A stretch of DNA of 64,000 bases from Smallanthus sonchifolius (taxonomy: Eukaryota > Streptophyta > Magnoliopsida > Asterales > Asteraceae): positions 82,194,849 through 82,258,848 of the forward strand of contig CM042029.1 in NCBI GenBank assembly GCA_023525975.1, read 5' to 3'. The notes below the pieces were generated by a model that worked only from the letters and a program-made list of their open reading frames with translations, was not told the origin of the DNA and made no database searches. Position 1 is the first letter of the stretch; each line of letters starts with the position of its first letter. Positions 12,663-22,952 of this stretch are shown here, piece after piece. A program made the position numbers and the translations under genes.

Positions 12663-13479
12663 ATGTCAGTGATGATTCACCATCAAATGCACCACACCGT
12701 CGTATCGTTCGTCTCCAAATGGCATCACCGCTCTCCGCCGCCTCCGCCTCCAACTCCCCGTCCATAGTCTCCCTCCGTTGTCGTCAATCCGTTTGACCTC
12801 GGTTGTTACATTTAGGGCTTTATCCTCGGACGAATCAGTGACCGAGATCCCAATCAACGGCGGGAAGGTTTCTAATAAACCTCCGATTTGCACAGCGGAC
12901 GAGTTGCACTACGTTTTCGTCAAAAAATCCGACTGGAAACTTGCCTTGTGGCGATACCGTCCTTCTCAGCAGGCAAGTTGTTCGTGGATGAGAAATTTGG
13001 TCATTTATGACTTCCGATTTAGGGTTCTGATTGTTTGTTAAGTAAATTGAGTGAATTCGTTAGATTATTATGTTATTTGTGTCCTTAAAATGTGTTATTT
13101 CAGGCTATACCGAGAAAGCATCCGTTGTTGCTGTTGTCAGGGGTGGGAACAAATGCGATCGGGTACGATCTCTCGCCTGAGGTGAGTTCGGTCGTCTCTC
13201 CTTCGTTCTCTTGTTTAGAGAACGATCAGTTTGTGGTTGTTAGCTTGCACATAGCAATGAATGAATTATTGAATATAGTTTTCTGTTCTTTGAATTCTAT
13301 ATCAATCATAGTGTGTGATGTAAAACAAGATGTTTCGTAGCAATGAGATGCCGTTAAGCTTTGTAAAATTTGTAAGATAAAGCCTTTAGTATCACTACAA
13401 CCTACTATAAGCAGCTACCAGGAAAAATGTATGATATTTCAATATCTAATTGCTGCTCATAGTAAGGCCAAAACCGCAA

Positions 13480-13684
13480 CTAGGTATACTCGGATGATAT
13501 GCATGTATTTTGTTAAATTGGCTCAATGATTCACATTTATGCACGTCAATTTCTTGGTAAACAATGTATGTTCATGGCTACATTTGACAAACCTTTCACG
13601 TGTAAAAGCTTTTGGCGTGTGCTTTAGCCCATATATCACCTTCTGGAGTTTAGAGCTTTACGCTCTTCTTTTGATTGAACGTAT
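13480..13684 (-). pseudogene. Copia reverse transcriptase fragment, downstream half
   Basis: On the minus strand it reads IYGLKHTPKAF followed by RFVKCSHEHTLFTKK, the Ty1/copia RT block usually written LYGLKQAPRAW and FVKC..EHTLF. It is the continuation of the relic at 22953-25050; the two were parted by the insertion of the LTR element at 13685-22952. Several stops and frame changes. Its left limit is vague. Confidence 0.75.
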
Positions 13685-14385
13685 TGTAGAACCAAAGACT
13701 GATTGCTACCAAATTATTCTAAGTACAAATGCTGCTGATAGGCTTATCAGCAGCATTCAACACATGTTGCTGCTGATAGGCTTATCAGCAGCATTCAACA
13801 CTTGTTGCTGTTGATAGGCTTATCAGCAGCGTTCAACACAAGTTGCTACTGATAGGCTTATCAACAGCATTATTCTCATTCTTGCTGCTGATAGCTATGT
13901 TCCTTGAAGACAAATCGTTGCAGTTGACTATCCATGCCAAGCGTCACTGACAACTTTCTGCAAAAGCAACTGACACACTCAAAGCAGAAGGAACCTCAAT
14001 GGCACAACCGATGAAACTAAGCAATGCTCTTCTCCAGACATGCAAGCAATGATGCATAAAGAAGACGCTTCAATAAAGTTAGCTAGTTTAGCTTTAACGT
14101 GTATTGTTAGTTTTTGTATAAAAGATCAACGGTCTGTGTTCGATCTGATCCTTAGAATCAAGGGTCTGTCTTGATTCTAAGTTAGTATAAATATTGTGTA
14201 AACACTTCATTGTAAGCGTGCTTCTCAACAGAGTTTTTCATTTGTAATCGTTTATTCACTAAGCTTAATACAACAGTGATCTTACTAGTATTCTTTCTGT
14301 CTGTTCGATTACATTTGTGTAGTTGTTATTGTTTCCACCAATTTCAACTAAGAATATAACCATCTTGTAATTTCACGATCCTACA
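13685..14385 (+). repeat. 5' LTR
   Basis: 701 bp, TGTAGAACC to CCTACA. It contains four tandem 38-bp hairpin units (13731-13883) plus a partial fifth, then a likely TATA box TATAAATA at 14186-14193. The transcript start is expected shortly after. The PBS follows two bases after the end. Confidence 0.95.
13731..13900. repeat. Tandem 38-bp palindromic repeats in 5' LTR
   Basis: Each unit has two 10-base arms, GCTGCTGATA and TATCAGCAGC, around the 4-base loop GGCT, then a 14-base linker like ATTCAACACATGTT. Units begin at 13731, 13769, 13807 and 13845; a partial fifth (GCTGCTGATAG) follows. Units 1 and 2 are perfect, 3 and 4 carry substitutions. They lie in U3, where Ty1/copia enhancers sit. 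Confidence 0.9.
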
Positions 14386-14387
14386 AG

Positions 14388-14399
14388 TGGTATCAGAGC
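14388..14399 (+). promoter_or_regulatory. Primer-binding site (initiator tRNA-Met)
   Basis: TGGTATCAGAGC is complementary to the 3' end of plant initiator tRNA-Met and lies just after the 5' LTR, where minus-strand DNA synthesis is primed. Confidence 0.95.
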
Positions 14400-14496
14400 T
14401 TTGGCTCAGATTAAACAAACTCACACTTGTTTAATCACTTATGGTTCTATTCTAAACTCTCTCTTTGATCAAGTCACCCAAAATCACAAAACAAAA

Positions 14497-17281
14497 ATGG
14501 CACAAAGCAATGGTTTTGAAGACATCGGCAGCATCAACCGACCACCAAGGTTGGTATCTGGAGAAGACTACGACATGTGGAAAAATCGCATGGAAAGCTT
14601 CTTCTGCTATCAGGAGTACGGATTGTGGAAATCCATCAGGGATGGACCATACTCTCCCATGGTGGCATCGGCTGACTCTGGAGAACCAACAGTTCCAAAG
14701 GATCCCTCCAAGTACTCAGAAGAGGATATCAAGAAAATGGAGGTACACTTCAAGGCACTAGGAGCTATCCAAATGTGCCTTCCAAATGAAGTTTTTCATA
14801 ACTTCAGAAGTTACAAAACTGCAAAGGAGCTGTGGGAGGCCCTCGAAAAGATGTTTGCTGGATCTGAGGAAATCAAGGAAAACAGAAGAGACATCCTCAA
14901 GCAGCAGTACGAAAACTTCGTCTAGAAGGAAGGTGAGTCTCTAACTGTTTTATTTAACAGATATACTTATCTTGTAGGTGAGTTGCAGTGCTCAAAAGTG
15001 AAGCTGGAGAATGAAGACATTCTTAAAAAAAATCATCAGATCTCTACCTAGTTGCTGGACACTCTACACAGTGTCCATCAGAAGAACTGAGAATCTGAAG
15101 ACTCTTCAGATGACTGAGCTATTTGGTATGCTCAAAACCTATGAATTAGAAATGATTCAGGCCAAAGAAAGGAGCTCAAGCTACCAAACAGCCTCCACAT
15201 CCAACACTACCTCATCTGCTTTTCACTCTGAGCACTCAGGCCCCAGTACTAGCAACTACTATCCTCCCATAGTCACACATCCTCAAACACCTACCACTAA
15301 AACAAACACATCACCATTTCTTCTTGAAGCTCCTTCTCAAGCCTCAACCACTGCTGCTTTTGTTTCTGAAAACTCAAGCAACATGTACTTTATCAAGGAG
15401 GATCTTGAGTGCTTCCATCCAGATGATCTGGAAGAAATGGATATATAGCACTCGTTTGCAATGCTCTCCATAAGAGCAAAAAGGTTTTACTCCAGAACCG
15501 GAAGACCCTTTCCAAGCAACAGCTCAAACACGAGAGTTGGCTTGGATAAAAGCAAGTTGAAGTGTTACAACTGTAACCAACTGGGTCACTTTGCTAGAGA
15601 ATGCAAAGCACCTAGAGCAAACCCAGCAGCTGACCAAGCCCAACCAAGACACCAACAGCAACAAGCTACTCCTCCAGCTCAAACTGCAGCTTGTGCAGCT
15701 GTTGGAACATCTGACTTTGACTGGAGCTTTCAGTATGAAGATCTACCTACTAACAACCAAGCTCTTATGGCAGACACAACTGAGATACCGCCACAGGTAT
15801 ATGAACATCTATGTTCCCAAGCCTGCATTGATAAGGTTTTAGGTTACAGAAAGCATAATCAAAACCTAATAGATCAAAATGAAGAGTTTCATCAAATGAA
15901 ATCTGAATTCAAAAGGGTCGAAGACAGTTACAAAGAAAAAATTAACTGTCTAAAGAAAGAGATTTCATCATTAAAACATGAACAAACCAATCTTGAAACT
16001 CAGATTGATGATCTACTGGCCAGATTAAAAGCTACCAGAGCAGAATTGGCAGAACAAAAGGTTCATGTAGACAAATATGAATTTGCATCCAAAAAGCTGC
16101 AAAGACTTTTGGATGCTCAAATTCATGATAAGGTAAAAACTGGTGTAGGGTATCATGTTGAACAATATCAAGCCGTTGCACCTCCTGCTGACTACGTGAC
16201 CATTCATGAACCAAGCTTCAATCTGGCAAATCTTGATATGGCCAACAGAAATCTTGATCCTTCTAAGGATGAACCATTGGTACAAGAATGCACTACCTTA
16301 TCAGAGTCTGATTCAACTTACTCAGACTCCACTAAAACAAGTGAAGCTTCATCTCCTCCTGCCCCTCAAGTCACTCTGACTAAAGATGAAGTCCATTCAG
16401 CACAAGTACCAGCCATTTCAGTACCAGTTCCTACACCATTCAAACAAATCAAAATTAGCTATCCTCCAGAAGGTAGGAAGCTAAATACTGAAAAGGGACA
16501 GTCCTCATCTTCAGTCCAGCCAAGGAAGGTGTTTGACATATGTCATGTGCCTGGAGAAAGGGTTCCATATGTTCAAAAGACATTGGAAGAAGCTACTTTT
16601 GAGCACAACAAAGCTCACCCTTGGAATTTCAAAGACCTTTTCAAAAGAAAGGATTATGTGCATCTTTCAAGGGATAAACTGGCAAAATCATGTTTTGTCT
16701 GTGAGAAATATAACCACACTGCCAGCACTTACTTCTACTACCTTCAGCAGCAAAGAAATCTCAAGCAACATGCCTTTGAGAAGACAAAGAAGAACAAACA
16801 GGTAAGAAGTTTTGAAGCTAAGACAACTCAATTCAGAAAATCTCTTTCTCCACCAAGGGAACAGTTGTCAAAACCTAAACAATCTTGCATCATCTGTGGA
16901 GAATCAGACCACTTTGCTGCAAATTGTAAGTTTAATCCTTTCAATCAGATTCTTCTTCCAACACCAGTTATACAAAAGCCTATCAGTGAGGGGAAGAAGG
17001 ATAGGCATACGTCTGTTCCTAAGCCATCATCAGTCAAAATAACTGCTGCTGATCGAGTAAAGCCCAAGGAACAAAAGGGAAAGCCTTCAGCAGCAACAAA
17101 ATCTGCTGCTGCTCAAGTAAAACGATCAGCAGTATCAAAATCTGCTGCTGATAAGCCAAATACAAAGTCTGCTGCTGAAAAGGCAAAAAGAGCTGGAAGA
17201 CCACCAACTCAACAATGGAAGGCAAAGAAACCACCAAGCATCATCATCGGTTCAGTTGAGTGCATCTATCCTTTACTGTAA
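14497..17281 (+). pseudogene. Gag of the LTR element, interrupted
   Basis: Starts at the ATG of MAQSNGFEDIGSINRP. The first ORF holds the copia-type gag N-terminus (DYDMWKNRMESFF ... AKELWEALEKMF). It is broken by a TAG at 14923-14925, a one-base length change in an A8 run near 15026-15033, and a TAG at 15446-15448; the last open part runs to 17281. That part has one zinc knuckle at 15563-15604 (C-x2-C-x4-H-x4-C), a Lys/Glu-rich coiled coil at about 15880-16110, a knuckle-like motif near 16690 whose last Cys is Tyr, and a second good knuckle at 16886-16927. The C-terminus is basic with SAA repeats. Gag would form the particle and bind the RNA. As it stands the full protein cannot be made without readthrough and frameshifting. 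Confidence 0.85.
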
Positions 17282-17317
17282 ATATGCCTGTCTTTTGATG
17301 TAAATAAAAGTTATAAG

Positions 17318-17590
17318 TCAGCAGCATTTTTGCCCCTCAGCTGCTGACAGGTTTAATATTCAGCAGCAAAGGATTTGCCACTGACTACCTTAAGTTATCA
17401 GCAGGAACAAGTTTCCTGCGGATAGCTTTAAGGCCATCAGCAGCAACATCCCTGCTGCAGATCATTGCATCTATCAGTAGCAATTAAGTTTGCTGCTGAC
17501 AGACTTAACCTTCCGTAGCAACTTTGGTTGCTGCGGACAGGCTTACTCATCTACAGCAACCAAGTTTGCTGCTGATGGGTAAACTTAAGT
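17318..17590. repeat. Degenerate array of about 40-bp palindromic units
   Basis: About seven units, each of the form (T)ATCAGCAGCAA, a short spacer, then TTTGCTGCTGACAGGCTTA or close variants (for example 17478-17510 and 17555-17578). The two halves are inverted copies, as in the LTR array, and share its core GCTGCTGATA. The array lies between gag and the accessory ORF, where pol stands in autonomous relatives. Confidence 0.75.
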
Positions 17591-17893
17591 CCAAAATTAA
17601 CTTTTACCCGCTGTAAAAGAAAATAACGTCAGTCTTTACCATGACTGCCTCGGTGTATTACAGCTGTAACAATGAAAAGTAAATAAGGTTGTACTGTACA
17701 AGTCATTCTGCTTTTTCTCTTATCTGCCGCTATAAGAACAAATCAAATTTTCCTTACCACCTCTTCACATTCAATTCAACCCTAACCAACTATCACTTTC
17801 ACCCTAAGTCCCCACCACATTCAAAGCTCTCCATATTCTTCATACTCTCAAATCTCCACCATATTCAAATCATCCCTCCAAAATCAAACGGCT

Positions 17894-20157
17894 ATGGCAG
17901 ATATCAACAACCCAGATGATAAGTTCTCTACATACCATAACCTAACAGCATACCTTACCAAAGGAAAGAAATCCGATGGTTTTGACGATATGATCGATTT
18001 CTTATGTCGATCAAAGATATACTTTGCACTCATCACCAACCCTACCATATATATCCCTCATATGGAGGATTTCTGGAGTACCGCAGTCTACTCAACCGAA
18101 CAGGGGATTCCCCAAATCAAAGCCAAAGTAGACGGCAAGAATATCACCATCTTGGAAGCTACACTCAGAAAACATCTTAAGCTTCAAGATGAGGGAGCAA
18201 CCATCTCATACTCGAAGGAAGAATACATGAGGACCTTTGTCTCCATTGGATACACTGGAAATCAAACCGAGTACACGATCGAGAAGGCGCTGATGGGCCC
18301 TCCATGGAAGTATCTCTGCCACACTTTTCTCCAATGCATATCTCAGAAGAGGAGTGGATGGCATCAGGTGAGCTCTGCACTGGCCTCCGCCTTCCATGGT
18401 ATGGTCACTAACCAAGGCTTCAACTTTGCACATCTCATTTTTTAGGGTTTGCGATACAACCTTCAAGATGGTGCAAAGCAGCAATTTTTCATGTACCCAA
18501 GATTCATGCAGGAAGTTTTCAATCAAGAACTAAAAGATCTTTCAAAACCTGCAAGAATCTATATCATGTTGGGTCATAAAAATAACATTTTTCAAAGCAT
18601 GAGGACTGTTTCCAAAAAGTTCTCAGGGGTCAACGTTCCATTGTTATCTACAATGTTGAACGTCCAAAGTACTCCGGGTGACAGTTCAACAATCCCGGCT
18701 GATACTGATCCCACACCTCCACCTCACATCCTGAACAACAATCTGCATCCACCGTTCGAACCCCTGTGCATACTACTAAGGATGCACAGGCACAAAAAAT
18801 ACTTACACCTCTTTTGGATGTTATTGTTCAACCGGAACACAGGGCCCCGGTTGCAACAACATATACTAGAAAAAGGGGCAAGAGAACTCCTTCTACTCTT
18901 GCCTCCAAGGCCCAAACCCAACCTAACAGCCCTCACTCAGAATCACAACATTCTGGTGAGAATATCACAAGGGAAAGCCACATTATTAGGGAGACTCCTT
19001 CGGATGTCTCTCTATTAGGATCAGGATCACTTCCCGGATCCGTAGAACAGCCCCCTGAGCACTTCCTTTCTCTTCTGAACTTAAGTGTTGAGGAACCTGA
19101 TCAAGATGATGTACCTTCTCCAACTACCACTATCTCGGAGGTACTGATTGATCTTGCTTCCAACAGACCCAACCCAAGTTCATCTACCCTGAAGGTCTAC
19201 TCTCGGAGTTATGAAATAGTGAATATGGAAGAGGCTGTCACTACTGCTGGCCCGTCAAATGACCAGGAGGACAGTGACAACAGTATTAAGACCTCAACCA
19301 CGGCAACTCACAGTGAGGATGTTTCCTTGGAAACTCCCCTCACTGAGAGGAATCCCAGGCGCCAAGAAACCATGGGTGATGGGGATGAAGAGGCTAGGCC
19401 TAAGGCCCCATCTGGGTCCAAGGATTCCACAACTGTGGATGAGGACAGACTGAAACTTCATAACTTGGAATTGACGGCCAGGGTGGCTATGCTAGAGGCT
19501 GAAGTGTCCAAACTAAGATACCAAGTCTCTATGCATGAAGCCCATCAATGCCCAACTCTAGCCACTCCTTCACTTGTATCAGTAGGCACCCAAACTGATG
19601 CTTACCTGTCTACTGATGCAACCAAAAAGGGGGAGATGGTCTCTATGGAAGAAGACACAGACAGTCTTGACGACTGGATTCAAGAGCAGGTTGTAATTCA
19701 AAGCTCACTATTCAAGCCGGCTTTTGTACAAGTTCATGACTTGCTAGTCTCAGATAACGAAGAAGAAGAGACATCTGAAGACCGGAAGTTGGTCGTCAGG
19801 GCTGTTGATGAAATGCTGAATGATGCTGAAGACACAGAACAAACAAATACATCATTCAGCATCCTTCCTGAAGCAGCAGCCATCATAAGTCAATCCATTA
19901 ACCCCCAACTCTTTCAAACTACACAGAAGCTAGAATTTGACTCCATTCTAGCTTGGGGGTATGATGGATCAGCTGAGAGATTTTGGATTGGATGGGAGTT
20001 TAGTGGTGTAGAAGAGCTAAACTGGAACTCTCTCAATGCCCTCCAAGTCCTACAACTGCATTTAACTAACTGCATAAACACTTCACCAGATCTCTCAGCA
20101 GAACTTGCCATTGGCAGGTTCCATGACTTGATCATCTACCCCACTTCGAAAGACTAA
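17894..20157 (+). pseudogene. Accessory ORF of LTR element, N-terminal part
   Basis: Begins MADINNPDDKFSTYHNLTAYL. It continues in one frame with a TAG at 18443-18445 until about 18700, then a frame change leads into the ORF ending at 20157. The first 260 codons (YIPHMEDFWSTAV, EATLRKHLKL, KYLCHTFLQC, FFMYPRFMQEV, FSGVNVPLLS) resemble the post-pol ORF of Asteraceae Copia elements often mislabelled 'synaptobrevin, longin-like domain protein' in databases; this is my recollection, not a search. The second part is acidic and disordered with a coiled coil (LHNLELTARVAMLEAEVSKL). No enzyme motif, signal peptide or membrane segment is visible, so an envelope role has no support here. Function unknown. 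Confidence 0.65.
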
Positions 20158-22218
20158 TAAAAACAGCAAAACGGGTAGCTTATCCTAAATCTTCGGCAGC
20201 AGCAGAAAGAAGACTGACTCATAGAAGACTTGACATTATAAGGAGCAGTCTTCTCACTAACGAAGAAATTTGCTGCTTAAGAAGATTTCTGTACTCCTTC
20301 ATTGTCAAAGACTTAGATGTGCTGGGATGGACAAGCACTAAGTCTCTTGACCACACCTTCTTACTAAGCAACGGCTCCTCTCTCACCATCAACACCAGGA
20401 ACATCTTGTCACTTCCTACAGACTTTCTCTACAAGATCTTTCAACTCAGGGCAAATATCTGCAATGTCAACTCACTTGAAAGTCAGGCAATGATAGCTAC
20501 TGTCAGAGCCAAACTTGAACAAGTAGGAAGAATTACTGAGGCAGTATATGTGTCAAACTCTGACACTGATACTGACTCAGCTTCCCTTTGAGTAGACATC
20601 TGTACTGCAGCATATGAGTCAAGATCAACTATCAAAGAAATGCTGAAAGAAGTCACAAGTCCTGAGTGCAAATCGAATGAAGCCAATGACCTTCCCATGT
20701 TCACATCCCAAATTGCCAATGAAGCTGAGGCAGAGATCCCAATAGCAGCACCATCATCTGCTGTTGTGGTCAGTGAAGTTGAAGCAGAGGCATCCAATGT
20801 AAACAAAGGAAAGGGAATCATAACAGATGAAGATGAAGAGAGGTTGCTAAAAGAGAAAAGAGAGAGGGAAGAGAAAAGAAGAAGAAGAGAAGAAGAGGAG
20901 ATGGCTGACCTTAAAAGGGCTCAAGAAAGAAAAACAGCCATTCTCCTAAGAGAACAAACCATCCAGCTGTATGCTAGATAGCTGGATGAACTGAAAAGAA
21001 AGATTCCTGCAGTTGACCAGATTGAAGAAGATGCAACTCTTGCTCTTCAACTGCTGGAACAATTCAACAGAGAAAAGGAAGAATTGGAAAAGAAGAAGAA
21101 AGAAGAAGCTAAGTTCAAAATAACCGATTCTGAACTAGCTAAAGAAATGAGGGAGGAGTGGGTAAAGACTTTAGTCTCTCAAGGTGAGGATGCAGACTAC
21201 CTTGAGAAACTATCAAATAAAGAAGTCTACAGAGCCTACATGGGTCAGCAAGGTCAATTGGCAAAGAAGAAACAGGCTGAAGAAGAAGAAAAAGCCAAAC
21301 AACAGTCCAAAAAGACCATTGCCTTTAATAAACGAACCCATGAAGAAAGGAAGGTCATGATTGACTTCCTTAAGGCTAGAGGAGAGAATGGAAAGAGGCT
21401 AGGTCCTATGAACTTTATGAACCTGCAAGCCCTCTACTTCAAAGTCAAGAAGGATGAGGAAGAAAGAGTGGGCAAGAAGGGCTCCAAGAAAAGGGTACCT
21501 ATTCAGGAAGAAGAAGAAACAAAAGCAAAGAAACCCAAGCCTTCTCCCTCACCTACCTCTTCCTCAGTCCAACAACCTTCCACTCTCCTCCCCAAACCTT
21601 CCACTCCTCCACCCAAAAAGTCCAAACCATCTCACCCAGCCCCCACTCATCAACAGCCTCCCTTGAAGAAATCCAAACCCACACCTAAACCAGAAGACTC
21701 AAGAGACATAGTTGATTGGGTCTATAATCCACAGGATCAAAGGTTTGAGATCTTCAGGGGGAGAACTGAAAGAAGAAGATCTATCTACAGATCTATTGAT
21801 GAAATTCTGCAATTGCCAGATTCAGATCTTGGCAGAATTCTGGAGCTAGGTGAAGCTCATGAGCCTGCAAATGAGAGTGGGAAACTTCTTGTGCTAGCAA
21901 TCAAACACTACTTCAACCCTAGCAAAGATGTGATCATTGACATCAAACCACTCAGATGTGATCATTGACATCAAACCACTCAAGTCCCACTCTCCATTTG
22001 TAAGTTGGTCCTATAATGCTGATTTGGACGAGTTCACCCTAACTGATATAAGGAAGCAGAAGATGAGATGTTCAAGCAAAACAATCTACAAAATGCCAAA
22101 TAAAGACATCAAGACTTTGTCTGCACTTCCACTGAACAATCCCAGCAAGGATCCAAGAGGCTATGAGGTTGAAAGGATAGTCAGCCACATGCAAAAGCTT
22201 CAGCAGCAAAGTGATTAG
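20158..22218 (+). pseudogene. Accessory ORF of LTR element, C-terminal part
   Basis: Coding-like sequence continues through several frames: about 20190-20591, 20640-20981, 21000-21968 and 21937-22218. It contains a long charged helix rich in Lys/Glu/Arg (RLLKEKREREEKRRRR near 20840-20890), the segment RKVMIDFLKARGENGKRLG, a Pro/Ser/Lys-rich linker (21540-21700), and two related modules, VDWVYNPQDQRFEIF and VSWSYNADLDEFTLTD, which look like an internal duplication of a small domain. Breaks are stops near 20160, 20589 and 20979 and a 28-bp tandem duplication at 21927-21982 that shifts frame. I do not recognise a known fold. Intact copies elsewhere would show whether it is one protein. Confidence 0.6.
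21927..21982. repeat. 28-bp tandem duplication
   Basis: GATGTGATCATTGACATCAA and the next eight bases occur twice back to back (21927-21954, 21955-21982) without change. Because 28 is not a multiple of 3 it moves the accessory ORF to another frame. Perfect identity suggests it is recent. Confidence 0.95.
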
Positions 22219-22241
22219 AAGAATTTTGGTTGCATCAGTCT

Positions 22242-22251
22242 AGGGGGAGTT
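22242..22251 (+). promoter_or_regulatory. Polypurine tract
   Basis: AGGGGGAG immediately upstream of the 3' LTR, the primer for plus-strand DNA synthesis in LTR retrotransposons. Confidence 0.85.
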
Positions 22252-22952
22252 TGTAGAACCAAAGACTGATTGCTACCAAATTATTCTAAGTACAAATGCT
22301 GCTGATAGGCTTATCAGCAGCATTCAACACATGTTGCTGCTGATAGGCTTATCAGCAGCATTCAACACTTGTTGCTGCTGATAGGCTTATCAGCAGCGTT
22401 CAACACAAGTTGCTACTGATAGGCTTATCAGCAACATTATTCTCATTCTTGCTGCTGATAGCTATGTTCCTTGAAGACAAATCGTTGCAGCTGACTATCC
22501 ATGTCAAGCGTCACTGACAACTTTCTGCAAAAGCAACTGACACACTCAAAGCAGAAGGAACCTCAATGGCACAACCAATGAAACTAAGCAATGCTCTTCT
22601 CCAGACATGCAAGCAATGATGCATAAAGAAGACGCTTCAATAAAGTTAGCTAGTTTAGCTTTAACGTGTATTGTTAGTTTTTGTATAAAAGATCAACGGT
22701 CTATGTTCGATCTGATCCTTAGAATCAAGGGTCTGTCTTGATTCTAAGTTAGTATAAATACTGTGTAAACACTTCATTGTAAGCGTGCTTCTCAACAGAG
22801 TTTTTCATTTGTAATTGTTTATTCACTAAGCTTAATACAACAGTGATCTTACTAGTATTCTTTCTGTCTGTTCGATTACATTTGTGTAGTTGTTATTGTT
22901 TCCACCAATTTCAACTAAGAATATAACCATCTTGTAATTTCACGATCCTACA
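22252..22952 (+). repeat. 3' LTR
   Basis: 701 bp, the same length as the 5' LTR and about 98.7% identical, with its own copy of the four 38-bp palindromic units starting at 22298. Followed by the target duplicate CGTAT at 22953-22957. Confidence 0.95.

Larger units (their letters stand above)
13685..22952 (+). mobile_element. Non-autonomous Sirevirus-like LTR retrotransposon
   Basis: A complete element: two 701-bp LTRs (13685-14385, 22252-22952), TG...CA ends, primer-binding site TGGTATCAGAGC for initiator tRNA-Met at 14388-14399, polypurine tract AGGGGGAG just before 22252, and a 5-bp target duplication CGTAT (13680-13684 and 22953-22957). The LTRs differ at about nine sites by my reading, all transitions, so roughly 98.7% identical: a young insertion. 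Inside are a gag with zinc knuckles (14497-17281), a repeat array (17318-17590) and a long accessory coding region (17894-22218). No protease, integrase, reverse transcriptase or RNase H is present in any frame, so mobility would need enzymes from a related element. Gag type, accessory ORF and palindromic LTR repeats point to the Sirevirus branch of Ty1/copia. Confidence 0.9.

Noticed and set aside
13731..13900. CRISPR-like array of palindromic repeats
   Set aside because: The 38-bp units are head-to-tail with near-constant linkers, inside a plant LTR, duplicated in the other LTR.
14388..14399. tRNA-like sequence at TGGTATCAGAGC
   Set aside because: It is the primer-binding site of the LTR element, complementary to tRNA-Met, not a tRNA gene. 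The same holds at 62144-62157.
17894..22218. Envelope gene of a retrovirus-like element
   Set aside because: No signal peptide, membrane helix or glycosylation-rich ectodomain seen, although Sirevirus third ORFs are often called env-like.
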